DNA of 10,367 nt from positions 1 to 10,367 of the forward strand of contig CAZCOE010000087.1 of NCBI GenBank assembly GCA_964500525.1, written 5' to 3'. The stretch's first letter is position 1; each line of letters opens with the position of its first letter. The DNA comes from RGIG7378 sp964500525 (lineage in GTDB: Bacteria > Bacillota > Clostridia > RGIG7378). Positions 1 to 7,092 of the stretch are shown here, one piece after another. A program made the position numbers and the translations under genes. Below the pieces are notes generated by a model. That model worked only from the letters and a program-made list of their open reading frames with translations. It was not told the origin of the DNA and did not search any database.

Positions 1-8
1 GATAAATA

Positions 9-34
9 AAAGGGACCACATTTGTGGTCCCTTT
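9..34 (-). terminator. Rho-independent terminator of the surface-polymer operon
   Basis: A perfect 12-base inverted repeat, AAAGGGACCACA (9-20) and TGTGGTCCCTTT (23-34), lies 20 bases past the minus-strand stop codon at 55-57. On the minus strand the stem is followed by TTTATTTATC, a T-rich tail. On the plus strand it is followed by TTTGTTATA, so it may also stop transcription entering from the left. The two central bases cannot form a loop alone, so the terminal A-T pair probably opens to give a four-base loop. Confidence 0.85.
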
Positions 35-54
35 GTTATAGAAGAATTCTATCC

Positions 55-2826
55 TTAGGGCAATTCGTGCTCCTGGAGAACGGTGGCCTCATTGCTGAAT
101 GACCAATTGTCCAGATCCCAGATGTTATCCTTTACGCTGGCCCACTTGGAAGGCAGGAATGTGTTTCCGTCGTTCTTGTGGGTGTTCCACACGTTGGAGA
201 GAATGATGTACTGGTCGTGAGCAAACTTCTCTTCGTTGGTGATAGGCTTGTGGGTGAAGGGGTTCACAGGATTTTCAATCAGTCCCTGCAGCGCCAGGGT
301 GGGCACATCCGCATTGGTCATGAACTCATGGGACACAGTAAACTCCTTGCTGTCAAAGTCCTTTACCATAAGCAGTGGGAAGTAGCCTTCCACATCAAAG
401 GAGGGATCCAGAACCAGCTGGTCTATGTGCTTCAGAGCTCTGCCGTGATCAGATACCAGTATGATCCTTGTGTTGTCATATACGCCGTTTTCACGGAGAT
501 AATCAAGCCACTCGCCAATCCTGAGCAGCGCTGCCATGTTGGCATGGTAGTGAATCATCTGTTCCTGGGAAGATACATTCAGAGACACTCCGTTTACAGT
601 GAAGCGATCCATATGGCTCAGATCGTACTGGGTATTGTCAACGCTGGATGCGGGAACGTATTCGGGAGCCTGGAGAAGCATGGGCTCGTGGGTAGTATTG
701 TTTACAATAGAGAAGTAGGTGTTTGTATTCTCATTGGTTATCTTTGTAATCTGCGGCAGATTCTCCAGCACATTGTAGGCCCGCATGAATGCGGTTTTAA
801 CACCCTCAGACGTGGAAAGAGAGGAAGTGGTCTGGGCCGTGTTATCCGTGTAACTGGAATAATCATCGTCCGGAGTGGAAATCTGGTTGTACACACCGTC
901 GTTATAGATGATGGTCTGTATCAATTCGGGCATGCATTTCATCACGCTGAAACAGAAGAAATTCCTATGTACTCTGGCAACCCTGGCCTGTTTGGCCCCC
1001 ACATCCTCAAAGGCACCGTCTGTGTTGTATGTCTTGATTCCGGGATACTCATCAAAAATAGACAGGTCAGCTATCCACTCGTAGTTGGCATACACCGGGT
1101 CGCATACAGTTACATTGTATCCATTGTCATTGAACAATACAGGAAGCAGCTTCAGGGCCTCATTATGTTTGTCAACCAGGAGCTCGTCGCTTCTCTTGTT
1201 TAATTCCACGGGAGTATACTCATATCCGCCGAACAGAGCAGGGGTGCAGAAATTGGTATACATACCATATGAGATTGTATTGTCATAGTATGTAAAGCCT
1301 GCAAAGGTCTCTTTCAGTTCAGGCTTCTCATTGAGCACGTAGGGAAGCATGGTTCCCAGAGCCCGATCCAGCATGATAACGATAACATTCTTGCCGGATT
1401 TGCTCAGGTTGGCTTGGGGCATTACAGCATTCTGATCCATGTTAATATTGTCCACGGATTTCTTGATTGACACAGTGTTGACTCCGGACAGGGCGGTCAA
1501 TCCAATGCTGGCAGCCAGCAATACTGCAGTGATGGCTTTGTTCCATTTGACAGCAATAAAGTACAGCACCGCTGCAACTGCGGCCATAATCAACAGGTTA
1601 ATCAGCTGCTCTCCGGTTGAGAAGTACATTCCGGTCTCGTATTGCAGTTCGGCAGAGATTACGCCTAAATTGGTACCGAAGCATACATAGTTTACCATGG
1701 CCAGGCCGCACATTATCCACACCAGTCGCTCGAACAGCACCTTGACCTTGGTGTCTGCCAGCCAATAGAACACACGCATCCAGACCAGGAAGGTGCCGGC
1801 CGCCATGGATGCGGTGCTGACCACATACCACAGGGGATGGGCAAAATACTTCACATCCACAAACTCCTGGGGAGATGCGGCAATATAGGTGGTTGGAATC
1901 ACCAAGCCCACCAGAACTGTCAGGAAAATGCTGCCCCAGAGGAACATCTTCGGGTTGGATACGGGAGCCTTCTTTGACAGCTTGAAACGGCTGAGATCCA
2001 CGTAGGAGAGGGCCTGAGGAATTATGCACACAACTGCCAGCAGAATCAAGGCAACGCGGAGCTTGGAGGAGCTCATGGAATAGAAGCCCACAGCATATAC
2101 CAAAACAACTGTGCCCAGAATGGCCAGCAGCCAGTACAGAACCTTCTTGGGGTTCTTAAGCTTGTAGAAAATGGTCTTTACCAGGGAGAACAGGTTGTTC
2201 AGGGTCCAGTAGAACACCAGGCATGAGGGAGAGGTGTAGAGGAACACCAGGAAAAACGCTGCCATGCCATACAGCTGAATCTTGGTCTTGAGAGGGAAGC
2301 CTTTCAGGTATATTGCACTGGAAATCACGTTGATCAGGGTCATCAAAATAGGCAGCAGGTTGATGGCCAGACCGCCAATCTTCAGCAGGCCGTCAGGTGC
2401 TCCCAGATCGGCAATGGGACCAAAGGGTACGCCCTTGAGAATCTCCAGGTGAGACAGGAACTGATAAGCCGCAATAAAGAAGGGAATCTCCAGCAGCAGG
2501 GAGACAGAGCCATTCAGGGCGTCTGTAGGCTTGTAGTTGTTCTGGCGATAATATGTCTGCAGAATCATCATCTGCTCATCGCCGGAGAAGGTCTTCTTGA
2601 TGTGGGCAACGCCCTTGCGCAGCTTGAGGTCAATATCCCGGGCAGCTTCCTGCATGGCGTCTGCACGACGATACAGAGGCAGCACCAGGATGTTCATTAT
2701 AAGACTCAGGAAAATGATGGCCAGTCCCGGATGCCCCACAAATTTGTTTGCGAGAGAGAAGATAATCTCAAATACCAGCATCAGCGGACCAATAATCAGA
2801 TTCTTCAAAATTGTCAGGAAACTCAT
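55..2826 (-). CDS. YidC/Oxa1-like domain fused to membrane block and LtaS/sulfatase-like extracellular domain
   Basis: A 923-residue fusion. Residues 1-225 match the YidC/Oxa1 fold: TM1 with the ILVLPL motif, a charged cytosolic hairpin (about 53-105), then LLLEIPFFIAAYQ and three further membrane segments. About seven hydrophobic helices follow (228-455). Residues 478-870 are an alkaline-phosphatase-superfamily domain like LtaS and sulfatases: NVIVIMLD (D487), candidate nucleophile T528 in NFCTPALFGG, H713 in NNTTHEPM, VSDHG (D793, H794) and H833 before a DVPTLAL motif. By family knowledge this domain would sit outside the cell and cleave or transfer phosphate (for example glycerol-phosphate) or sulfate groups. 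N45 occupies the position of the conserved groove arginine of insertases. The ATG overlaps the upstream TGA by 4 nt and has AGGAGG seven bases upstream (2834-2839). Polymer synthesis, modification or export is inferred from the neighbouring glycerophosphotransferase. Domain calls are firm; the substrate is unknown. Confidence 0.9.
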   Translation of the reverse strand: MSFLTILKNLIIGPLMLVFEIIFSLANKFVGHPGLAIIFLSLIMNILVLPLYRRADAMQEAARDIDLKLRKGVAHIKKTFSGDEQMMILQTYYRQNNYKPTDALNGSVSLLLEIPFFIAAYQFLSHLEILKGVPFGPIADLGAPDGLLKIGGLAINLLPILMTLINVISSAIYLKGFPLKTKIQLYGMAAFFLVFLYTSPSCLVFYWTLNNLFSLVKTIFYKLKNPKKVLYWLLAILGTVVLVYAVGFYSMSSSKLRVALILLAVVCIIPQALSYVDLSRFKLSKKAPVSNPKMFLWGSIFLTVLVGLVIPTTYIAASPQEFVDVKYFAHPLWYVVSTASMAAGTFLVWMRVFYWLADTKVKVLFERLVWIMCGLAMVNYVCFGTNLGVISAELQYETGMYFSTGEQLINLLIMAAVAAVLYFIAVKWNKAITAVLLAASIGLTALSGVNTVSIKKSVDNINMDQNAVMPQANLSKSGKNVIVIMLDRALGTMLPYVLNEKPELKETFAGFTYYDNTISYGMYTNFCTPALFGGYEYTPVELNKRSDELLVDKHNEALKLLPVLFNDNGYNVTVCDPVYANYEWIADLSIFDEYPGIKTYNTDGAFEDVGAKQARVARVHRNFFCFSVMKCMPELIQTIIYNDGVYNQISTPDDDYSSYTDNTAQTTSSLSTSEGVKTAFMRAYNVLENLPQITKITNENTNTYFSIVNNTTHEPMLLQAPEYVPASSVDNTQYDLSHMDRFTVNGVSLNVSSQEQMIHYHANMAALLRIGEWLDYLRENGVYDNTRIILVSDHGRALKHIDQLVLDPSFDVEGYFPLLMVKDFDSKEFTVSHEFMTNADVPTLALQGLIENPVNPFTHKPITNEEKFAHDQYIILSNVWNTHKNDGNTFLPSKWASVKDNIWDLDNWSFSNEATVLQEHELP

Positions 2827-4061
2827 TGTTTCTCCTCCTTCTGCTGTGTCAGTTGTTCATACTTATCCAGCAGGTAGTCCACAGCACGAACTGCCCCCTC
2901 GCCCATATACGCCCAGGTTTCTTCCCGAACGCTCCTGCGGCCATCCTCATACTTGGGATCCGTGAGACAGGCATCGATCAGTTCCTTCAGTCCATGGACG
3001 TTCTCGTCGTTCAGCTGGCAGCCCATTCTGGGAAGGGCAGATACTGTCCAGGGCGGCGTGTCCAGCCACCAGGCATCGTAGGGACTTACATCGAACTTGG
3101 GGTCAGTGTAGATAACAGGTTTGTTGAAAACCAGGGTAAAGTCGAAAATGACGCCGGAGAAATCGGAAATCAAAATATCCGAGCGGCGAAGAACCTCAAA
3201 ATTGTCTGTATCCCGGTTCCACTCCACCTGTTCGGACTCAGGGAACTTCTCCATCAGGGAATCAATCAGCTCCTTTTCGGAGATAAAGGACTGGGGATGG
3301 GGACGGATGATAACGTGATAGCCGGTGTTCAGCAGCTTCTCCAACAGGGAGGCACCGTATTGATTGAACAGACTGCTCTTGCCCCAGGTGGGAGCAACCA
3401 GCACTGTACGAGGATGTTCAGGTGCAGGGCCTGCAGCCTTGACACGCTCCAGCATATCATCCATGTATGGGATACCGATCTTGACCAGTTCCTTCTCCGG
3501 CAGGGAGCGAAGCTTCTCCAGTTTGCGGATATCCTGGCCCTGATAGTCTCCGGAGAGGAGAATGGCGTCGTAATAGTCTATGCCGAACATGCGGTACATG
3601 GTTACGTCGCTGGCGGCATGGAGAATATGTACGTAATACTGTACATCCTTGGCTCGCTTCCACTGATATACATCCAGACCGGGGGTTGTGGACAGCAGGA
3701 TGGATGCATTGAGGAAGTTCAGCTTGGCAAAGGCCTTGTTCTCCTCGCCGATGAACTGAGCCTTCACATGGGGATAGGTGCACTTAAGAGCTGCGTCATC
3801 CGGGGATGCGGTCATATATACCACATCCTTGCCCCGGCGATCCATCTCACGGCAAATTGGCTCGAACACATTCCAGTATCGCTTGTTATCCGAGAAAATA
3901 ACGAAGGGGATCTTCATGTTGTTCATGTCCACCTTGCCTCCGCTGATACGCATACGCAGCTTGATGAAAAACATGCGAAGCGAGTATACTGCGGCACCGA
4001 TTACACCCAGCAGGATTGTAAACAACATGCTGCCTGTGCCGGGATCAATGTATAGATTCAT
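2823..4061 (-). CDS. CDP-glycerol glycerophosphotransferase family protein (TagB/TagF-like)
   Basis: A 412-residue membrane-anchored member of the family that moves glycerol-phosphate or ribitol-phosphate from a CDP-activated donor onto a growing teichoic-acid-type polymer at the cytoplasmic face. The N-terminus has a YIDPGTGS motif and one hydrophobic helix (about 11-35), followed by basic residues. The catalytic part shows YVHILHAAS (H148, matching the first catalytic histidine region of TagF, though the usual HG is HA), RPHP (253-256) and SDFSGVIFDF (299-308), the family's signature nucleotide-binding segments. Length fits single-domain TagB-type enzymes rather than TagF, which is about 700 residues. 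GGAGG at 4069-4073 lies seven bases before the ATG, and both ends overlap their neighbours by 4 nt, so all three genes are probably translated together. The polyol used and the acceptor cannot be told from sequence. Confidence 0.92.
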   Translation of the reverse strand: MNLYIDPGTGSMLFTILLGVIGAAVYSLRMFFIKLRMRISGGKVDMNNMKIPFVIFSDNKRYWNVFEPICREMDRRGKDVVYMTASPDDAALKCTYPHVKAQFIGEENKAFAKLNFLNASILLSTTPGLDVYQWKRAKDVQYYVHILHAASDVTMYRMFGIDYYDAILLSGDYQGQDIRKLEKLRSLPEKELVKIGIPYMDDMLERVKAAGPAPEHPRTVLVAPTWGKSSLFNQYGASLLEKLLNTGYHVIIRPHPQSFISEKELIDSLMEKFPESEQVEWNRDTDNFEVLRRSDILISDFSGVIFDFTLVFNKPVIYTDPKFDVSPYDAWWLDTPPWTVSALPRMGCQLNDENVHGLKELIDACLTDPKYEDGRRSVREETWAYMGEGAVRAVDYLLDKYEQLTQQKEEKQ

Positions 4062-4756
4062 TTATCTTCCTCCAGATACTTTTTCTTTGATGCGGATAGC
4101 GTCAGCCACCCGTACAGGGCGCAGATCAATCCTCCGCCCAGATAGGCCAGCACCGCTTCCACCCTGAGTTCAGTGGATGCTGTGCCGGTCAGATTAATAG
4201 CGGCGTGGGATATCATGCACATAAGCACGGTCCCATGCACCATTGCATATGCACCATAGGCCATTCCAACTGCAAAGGCAAATACTGCCTGGAGACAAAC
4301 ATAACCCACCGGGGATCCAATCAGGTTGACCAGATGAAACCCGGCGAATACGGCGCTGGACATCACCATGGCAAACAGCTGCCCTCTGGGGGACAGCCCC
4401 CTCAACAGGAAAACCCGGAAGAAAATCTCCTCACAAACCGCTGCACAGACCAGGGGAATAACCGTCACCTGCAGCAGAATCTTACCGCCGGAGCAGGCAA
4501 GGTTAATCAGCACCGGAATTGCCAGAGGCAGCACCTGCAGCAGGTTTGCTCCGGAAACCAGCCTATGATGTCCTGCCAGCATACCCCGCCGATAACACCA
4601 CAATGTCAGCCCGACGGTATATACTGTCATAGCCACTGGGCGGACAACAGCTCCTGTGCCCAGGTTCTCATCGATCCAGCCGGCAGTCAAATATGTTATG
4701 CCATAGGTAATCACCCACAGAATCCATGAATAATGACGAAATCCGTTTCTTTGCAA
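4058..4756 (-). CDS. CPBP-family (Rce1/Abi-like) intramembrane metalloprotease
   Basis: A polytopic membrane protein with the three CPBP motifs. Numbered from the longer possible start at 4780, these are CEEIFFR (E117, E118, R122), FAGFH (F145, H149) and SHAAIN (H192, N196). These residues form the catalytic or metal site in Rce1-type proteases. Bacterial relatives process membrane peptides or act in immunity and envelope functions, many with no known substrate. I prefer the TTG start at 4756 (232 residues) because GGGAGG (4762-4767) lies just upstream, five bases away; the TTG at 4780 (240 residues) has no visible ribosome binding site. It is the first gene of the operon, and its TGA overlaps the ATG of the glycerophosphotransferase gene. 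A role in processing or regulating the polymer machinery is inference only. Confidence 0.85.
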   Translation of the reverse strand: MQRNGFRHYSWILWVITYGITYLTAGWIDENLGTGAVVRPVAMTVYTVGLTLWCYRRGMLAGHHRLVSGANLLQVLPLAIPVLINLACSGGKILLQVTVIPLVCAAVCEEIFFRVFLLRGLSPRGQLFAMVMSSAVFAGFHLVNLIGSPVGYVCLQAVFAFAVGMAYGAYAMVHGTVLMCMISHAAINLTGTASTELRVEAVLAYLGGGLICALYGWLTLSASKKKYLEEDK

Positions 4757-4937
4757 GCAGACCTCCCACTTTTCAGGCAAACCCAGTCAAGAGATTGACC
4801 TGTTACAGCGCGCCATCATAGAAACACTGGTGAAAATGCATGTTCGGCACATCCTGCTAAGGCTGTACCGGGACTGGATTTCCGACTATGAGGTGCTCTT
4901 AATGACAAAACAAGCCCTTGCATATAGGGCAAATTTC

Positions 4938-4966
4938 TGTATACAACCTTTTTCTACATTTGTCAA
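4938..4966 (-). promoter_or_regulatory. Sigma-A promoter of the surface-polymer operon
   Basis: On the minus strand TTGACA (4966-4961) is followed after exactly 17 bases by TATACA (4943-4938), close to the housekeeping consensus. Transcription would start near 4931, leaving a leader of about 175 nt before the TTG start at 4756. A short hairpin, GCCCT (4914-4918) paired with AGGGC (4926-4930), lies at the very start of this leader. I recognise no riboswitch in the leader. Confidence 0.75.
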
Positions 4967-4978
4967 CCCTTTGGGTGT

Positions 4979-5041
4979 GCGAAGCAGAGCGAAGCTATGC
5001 TTCGCAGTGAAGAGTGATGAGTGATGAGTGAAGAGTTCTGG
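4979..5041 (+). repeat. REP-like intergenic element: hairpin plus AGTGAAG/AGTGATG heptads
   Basis: GCGAAGC occurs at 4979-4985 and again at 4989-4995. The second copy pairs with GCTTCGC (4999-5005) around a TAT loop. Four 7-base units follow directly: AGTGAAG, AGTGATG, AGTGATG, AGTGAAG (5006-5033), then AGTTCTGG. The same arrangement, with a hairpin, four heptads and TTCTGG or TCTGG, recurs at 8943-8994. This is the architecture of a dispersed intergenic repeat family, not of a gene. Confidence 0.8.
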
Positions 5042-5064
5042 TCCCCATGTTCCAGAGATCGAAT

Positions 5065-5085
5065 GGCGAAGCAAGCTTAGCAGTG
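5065..5085 (+). repeat. Degenerate second copy of the REP-like hairpin
   Basis: GGCGAAGC (5065-5072) is followed by AA and GCTTAGC (5075-5081), then AGTG. This matches the 8943-8965 copy, apart from one base change in the right arm, a shortened loop and a lost final C. The preceding bases, CCCAT through ATGG (about 5044-5066), also resemble the CCCAT/ATGGG stem before the right-hand copy. Confidence 0.55.
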
Positions 5086-5168
5086 TACATCGAAAAGCCC
5101 GTCATTATCCCACATTTTGCGAGCCATATTATTTATTACCTTTATAAATACAACATAACGCAATAAAA

Positions 5169-5197
5169 ATGAGCAATTTGCTATTGACATTGCTCAT
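5169..5197. promoter_or_regulatory. Operator-like 9-bp inverted repeat around the -35 element
   Basis: ATGAGCAAT (5169-5177) and ATTGCTCAT (5189-5197) are perfect reverse complements with an 11-base gap, so the arms are 20 bases (about two helical turns) apart centre to centre. The repeat overlaps the TTGACA at 5184-5189. A further half-site core, TTGCTC, is at 5229-5234. The left arm lies in ATAAAAATGAGC (5163-5174), nearly the same as ATAAAATGAGC (7032-7042) before the choline-activation gene. Such a repeat suits a dimeric regulator. The protein is unknown; the winged helix encoded at 7093 is one candidate. Confidence 0.55.
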
Positions 5198-5212
5198 AAA
5201 TAGGCGCATCCT
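5184..5212 (+). promoter_or_regulatory. Probable promoter of the small-protein/permease operon
   Basis: TTGACA (5184-5189) is a perfect -35 element, but the hexamer 17 bases on, CATCCT (5207-5212), is a poor -10. An alternative extended -10, TGCTATTTT (5240-5248), has no good -35. A strong -35 with a weak -10 and an overlapping inverted repeat suggests a regulated promoter. Confidence 0.4.
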
Positions 5213-5276
5213 AGTAAGAAATGAGAAGTTGCTCGTTTATGCTATTTTGTGAAATGACCTTAGGAGGATTGCACGG

Positions 5277-5456
5277 ATGGAGAAGTCCATTGAAGATTTG
5301 ATCTACGAAGAGACAGATCAGAGATTAAAGGAAATGGCCTCACCTGATTACCAGTGGCCGAAAAAGGCAGACAAGACGGATGCTATCGCAATTGTTGCAT
5401 GTATCGCCGTTAGTCTGCTGCTAATTATTCTATGTGTGACGGGGGTGATTGTATGA
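5277..5456 (+). CDS. Small single-pass membrane protein, putative permease partner
   Basis: A 59-residue protein with an acidic N-terminal half (EDLIYEETD), a short SPDYQWPKKADKTD linker, and one C-terminal hydrophobic helix (about residues 36-59) ending almost at the stop codon. The charge pattern (KKADK just before the helix) predicts a cytoplasmic N-terminus. AGGAGG (5262-5267) sits nine bases before the ATG. Its TGA overlaps the permease ATG in an ATGA junction, so the two proteins are made together. I do not recognise a named family. By analogy with other secondary transporters that have a small one-helix gene directly upstream (for example YhdT with PanF, YjcH with ActP), I infer an accessory subunit or stability factor for the permease. 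Coding is supported by the ribosome binding site, the overlap and the sensible composition. Confidence 0.75.
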   Translation: MEKSIEDLIYEETDQRLKEMASPDYQWPKKADKTDAIAIVACIAVSLLLIILCVTGVIV

Positions 5457-6892
5457 AGTCAAAGATTAGTCATGCTGAGTACATACGCCAGGAGACAGTC
5501 ACCGGTACAGTACCCATGCTGGCAAAGGAGAGACAGTATTCTTTCTGGGATCTGTTCCTTGCCACCAGCGGATTTTCTATCGCCACATGGTGTTACACCC
5601 AGGGAGCATATGTCGCCCAGTATCTTTCATTCAAGCAGATGCTTATCAACATCTTCTGCTTTAACATCGTCTGGGTTTTGATTGAATGTATACCAATTTT
5701 CTTCGCAACACGGTATGGAATCGATCTATGGGTATGGCTGCGGTCGGTTCTTGGCAAAAATGGAGTTGCCATCTTTGCCACGGTTATATCATTGGCCAAC
5801 TTCGGCTGGTATGCTGTAGACTCACAGCTGTTCGCATCGTCCATGATTAACCTGTTTGGTGGATTTGGCGTGGTATTGAACCCAACCATATGGAAACCAA
5901 TTCTCGGCGTGCTCTGTGTAGCCATCGGTACAGTTATTGCCCTTGGCGGCCCGGACGTTATCAAGTGGGTGAACAGATTCCTGGTAACGGCTCTGTTGAT
6001 TGTTGGCGGCGTAGTTGTGGTCATTTGCTTCACATCGGTGCCAATCGGAGACATGCTCAAGGTTCAACCGGATACCAGTCTCTATGATTCTGCTCTGGGA
6101 CGCTTTATGCTAAGTGCAGAGGGCAACGTAGCCTTTGCATTCTCCTGGTCAACCCAGGCGTTGGTTATGCCTCGACTTGCCAAGTCTGAGAAAAGTGGCT
6201 ACTGGGCAACCGCAGGCGCCTATGGCCTCATTGCTCCATTCTTCGTAGCAGCCGGTGGTGTCATGGCCATCGCAATGTTTGTCCGCACCGGTTACTATGA
6301 GTCCGATCCTACAGTTATGCTTGCTACGCTTGCAGGTCCCGGATTTGCCCTTTTGAGCCTGCTGATGGTTGCCTTCGCCAACATTGGTACACAGGGCACA
6401 GGTTCCTACGTTAACTGCATGATTATCAAGAGCGGACTTCCCAAGGTGAGCTACAAGCTGCTGGTCATTCTCACATCCATATATGTTGCTATACTGACTG
6501 TATGGGGATGGGTAATGGACAACTTCGGTTCATTCATATCAATGGCGGCACAGATACAGGGGCCAATTATTGGTATGACGGTGGTGGACTACCTGATTGT
6601 AAAGAAGCGTAAAATCAGTCTTAAGTCCCTCTACAACATCGATGATCACAACGCATATGAGTTTACCGGCGGATTCAACCTGGTGGGTATAGGCTGTATG
6701 TTGATTGCATTTGTGACGAATATTCTGTTCGTCTATAATCCTCTCACAGCCCAGATTAAGAGTCCCATATTCATGATTCTCACCGGCAGCGGATACACTG
6801 CTGTATGCGGAGGACTGCTGTACTGGCTGGCCAGCCTCACACCTCTTCGCAAGTATATGCTGAGAGACCGCAACGAGCTGGATATTGTGTAA
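5453..6892 (+). CDS. NCS1-family (CodB-like) permease, candidate choline or nucleobase transporter
   Basis: A 479-residue polytopic protein of the nucleobase:cation symporter-1 family (LeuT fold, about 12 helices). Similarity to the E. coli cytosine permease CodB is visible at GWYAVDSQLFA (TM3, W119; CodB has GWFGVGVAMFA) and PIIGMTVVDYLIVKKRK (near 371-387; CodB has a PPVGG..ADYLMNRRR segment). W119 and W232 (FSWSTQ, TM6) correspond in place to the two tryptophans that sandwich the substrate in Mhp1. The ATG at 5453 is chosen over 5432 because it overlaps the upstream TGA and has GGGGGTG just before it. The family normally imports cytosine, purines, allantoin or hydantoins with Na+ or H+. 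The next gene makes a choline-activation enzyme, so choline or a related amine is a plausible alternative substrate, but this is inference. Confidence 0.85.
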   Translation: MKSKISHAEYIRQETVTGTVPMLAKERQYSFWDLFLATSGFSIATWCYTQGAYVAQYLSFKQMLINIFCFNIVWVLIECIPIFFATRYGIDLWVWLRSVLGKNGVAIFATVISLANFGWYAVDSQLFASSMINLFGGFGVVLNPTIWKPILGVLCVAIGTVIALGGPDVIKWVNRFLVTALLIVGGVVVVICFTSVPIGDMLKVQPDTSLYDSALGRFMLSAEGNVAFAFSWSTQALVMPRLAKSEKSGYWATAGAYGLIAPFFVAAGGVMAIAMFVRTGYYESDPTVMLATLAGPGFALLSLLMVAFANIGTQGTGSYVNCMIIKSGLPKVSYKLLVILTSIYVAILTVWGWVMDNFGSFISMAAQIQGPIIGMTVVDYLIVKKRKISLKSLYNIDDHNAYEFTGGFNLVGIGCMLIAFVTNILFVYNPLTAQIKSPIFMILTGSGYTAVCGGLLYWLASLTPLRKYMLRDRNELDIV

Positions 6893-6900
6893 AAGCTATG

Positions 6901-6930
6901 GGGCAGGGGATTCGTCTCCTGCTCTTTTTT
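6901..6930 (+). terminator. Rho-independent terminator after the permease gene
   Basis: GGGCAGGGGA (6901-6910) pairs with TCTCCTGCTC (6915-6924) through ten pairs, two of them G-U, around a TTCG loop. TTTTTT (6925-6930) follows. It begins eight bases after the permease stop codon, so the gene at 7093 needs its own promoter. Confidence 0.92.
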
Positions 6931-7009
6931 CGATTAACTAAAAAATATATTTCTCTGCCGGTTCCTGGGGTCCGTAGACAGCAGGGCACAGGCGGGCAAC
7001 GGGTCCGGG

Positions 7010-7040
7010 TCATTTTATGGGATTATTTCATATAAAATGA
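7010..7040. promoter_or_regulatory. Operator-like inverted repeat before the choline-activation gene
   Basis: TCATTTTAT (7010-7018) and ATAAAATGA (7032-7040) are perfect reverse complements with a 13-base gap. The right arm covers the expected -35 position of the downstream promoter and continues into ATAAAATGAGC (7032-7042). That sequence is shared, with one extra A, with the operator region at 5163-5174. A regulator bound here would block or recruit RNA polymerase. Confidence 0.5.
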
Positions 7041-7059
7041 GCTGGATTCGTGCTATACT
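7031..7059 (+). promoter_or_regulatory. Extended -10 promoter of the choline-activation gene
   Basis: TGC followed by TATACT (7051-7059) is a strong extended -10 element. The hexamer 17 bases upstream, TATAAA (7031-7036), is a poor -35, as is usual for extended -10 promoters. The start would be near 7066, giving a leader of about 27 nt that contains little beyond the ribosome binding site. Confidence 0.7.
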
Positions 7060-7092
7060 GACAGAGCGAAAGAATACTGGAGGATTGCAAGG

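Larger units (their letters stand above)
4757..5276. other. Divergent intergenic region between the two gene blocks
   Basis: About 520 bases separate the divergent operons. They hold the minus-strand promoter and leader (4757-4966), a REP-like element with a degenerate second copy (4979-5085), an AT-rich stretch (5101-5168) and the putative operator and promoter of the plus-strand cassette (5169-5276). A plus-strand frame is open from 4737 to 5024, but it runs through the promoter and the REP element and is not credible as a gene. Confidence 0.7.

Noticed and set aside
178..1203. 341-codon plus-strand open frame opposite the sulfatase-like domain
   Set aside because: Antisense shadow. The minus-strand frame has a complete phosphatase-superfamily motif set and operon structure, while this frame has none.
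2811..4055. 414-codon plus-strand open frame opposite the glycerophosphotransferase gene
   Set aside because: It is an antisense shadow of a gene with clear catalytic motifs. Its own translation shows no domain pattern, and many codons mirror those of the real gene.
4815..4820. Minus-strand TATGAT as an alternative -10 for the left operon
   Set aside because: No acceptable -35 lies 16-18 bases upstream, and a far better promoter exists at 4938-4966.
4737..5024. Plus-strand open frame with protein-like residues (for example RLYRDWISDYEVLLM) and a GTG start at 4830
   Set aside because: No ribosome binding site. It overlaps the 5' end and leader of the minus-strand operon and its consensus promoter, and ends inside the REP-like repeat. 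At most it is a gene remnant.
4979..5085. CRISPR-like array of short repeats
   Set aside because: The 7-base units are contiguous with no spacers, and no cas genes are present. The structure is a hairpin plus heptads, as in REP-like elements.
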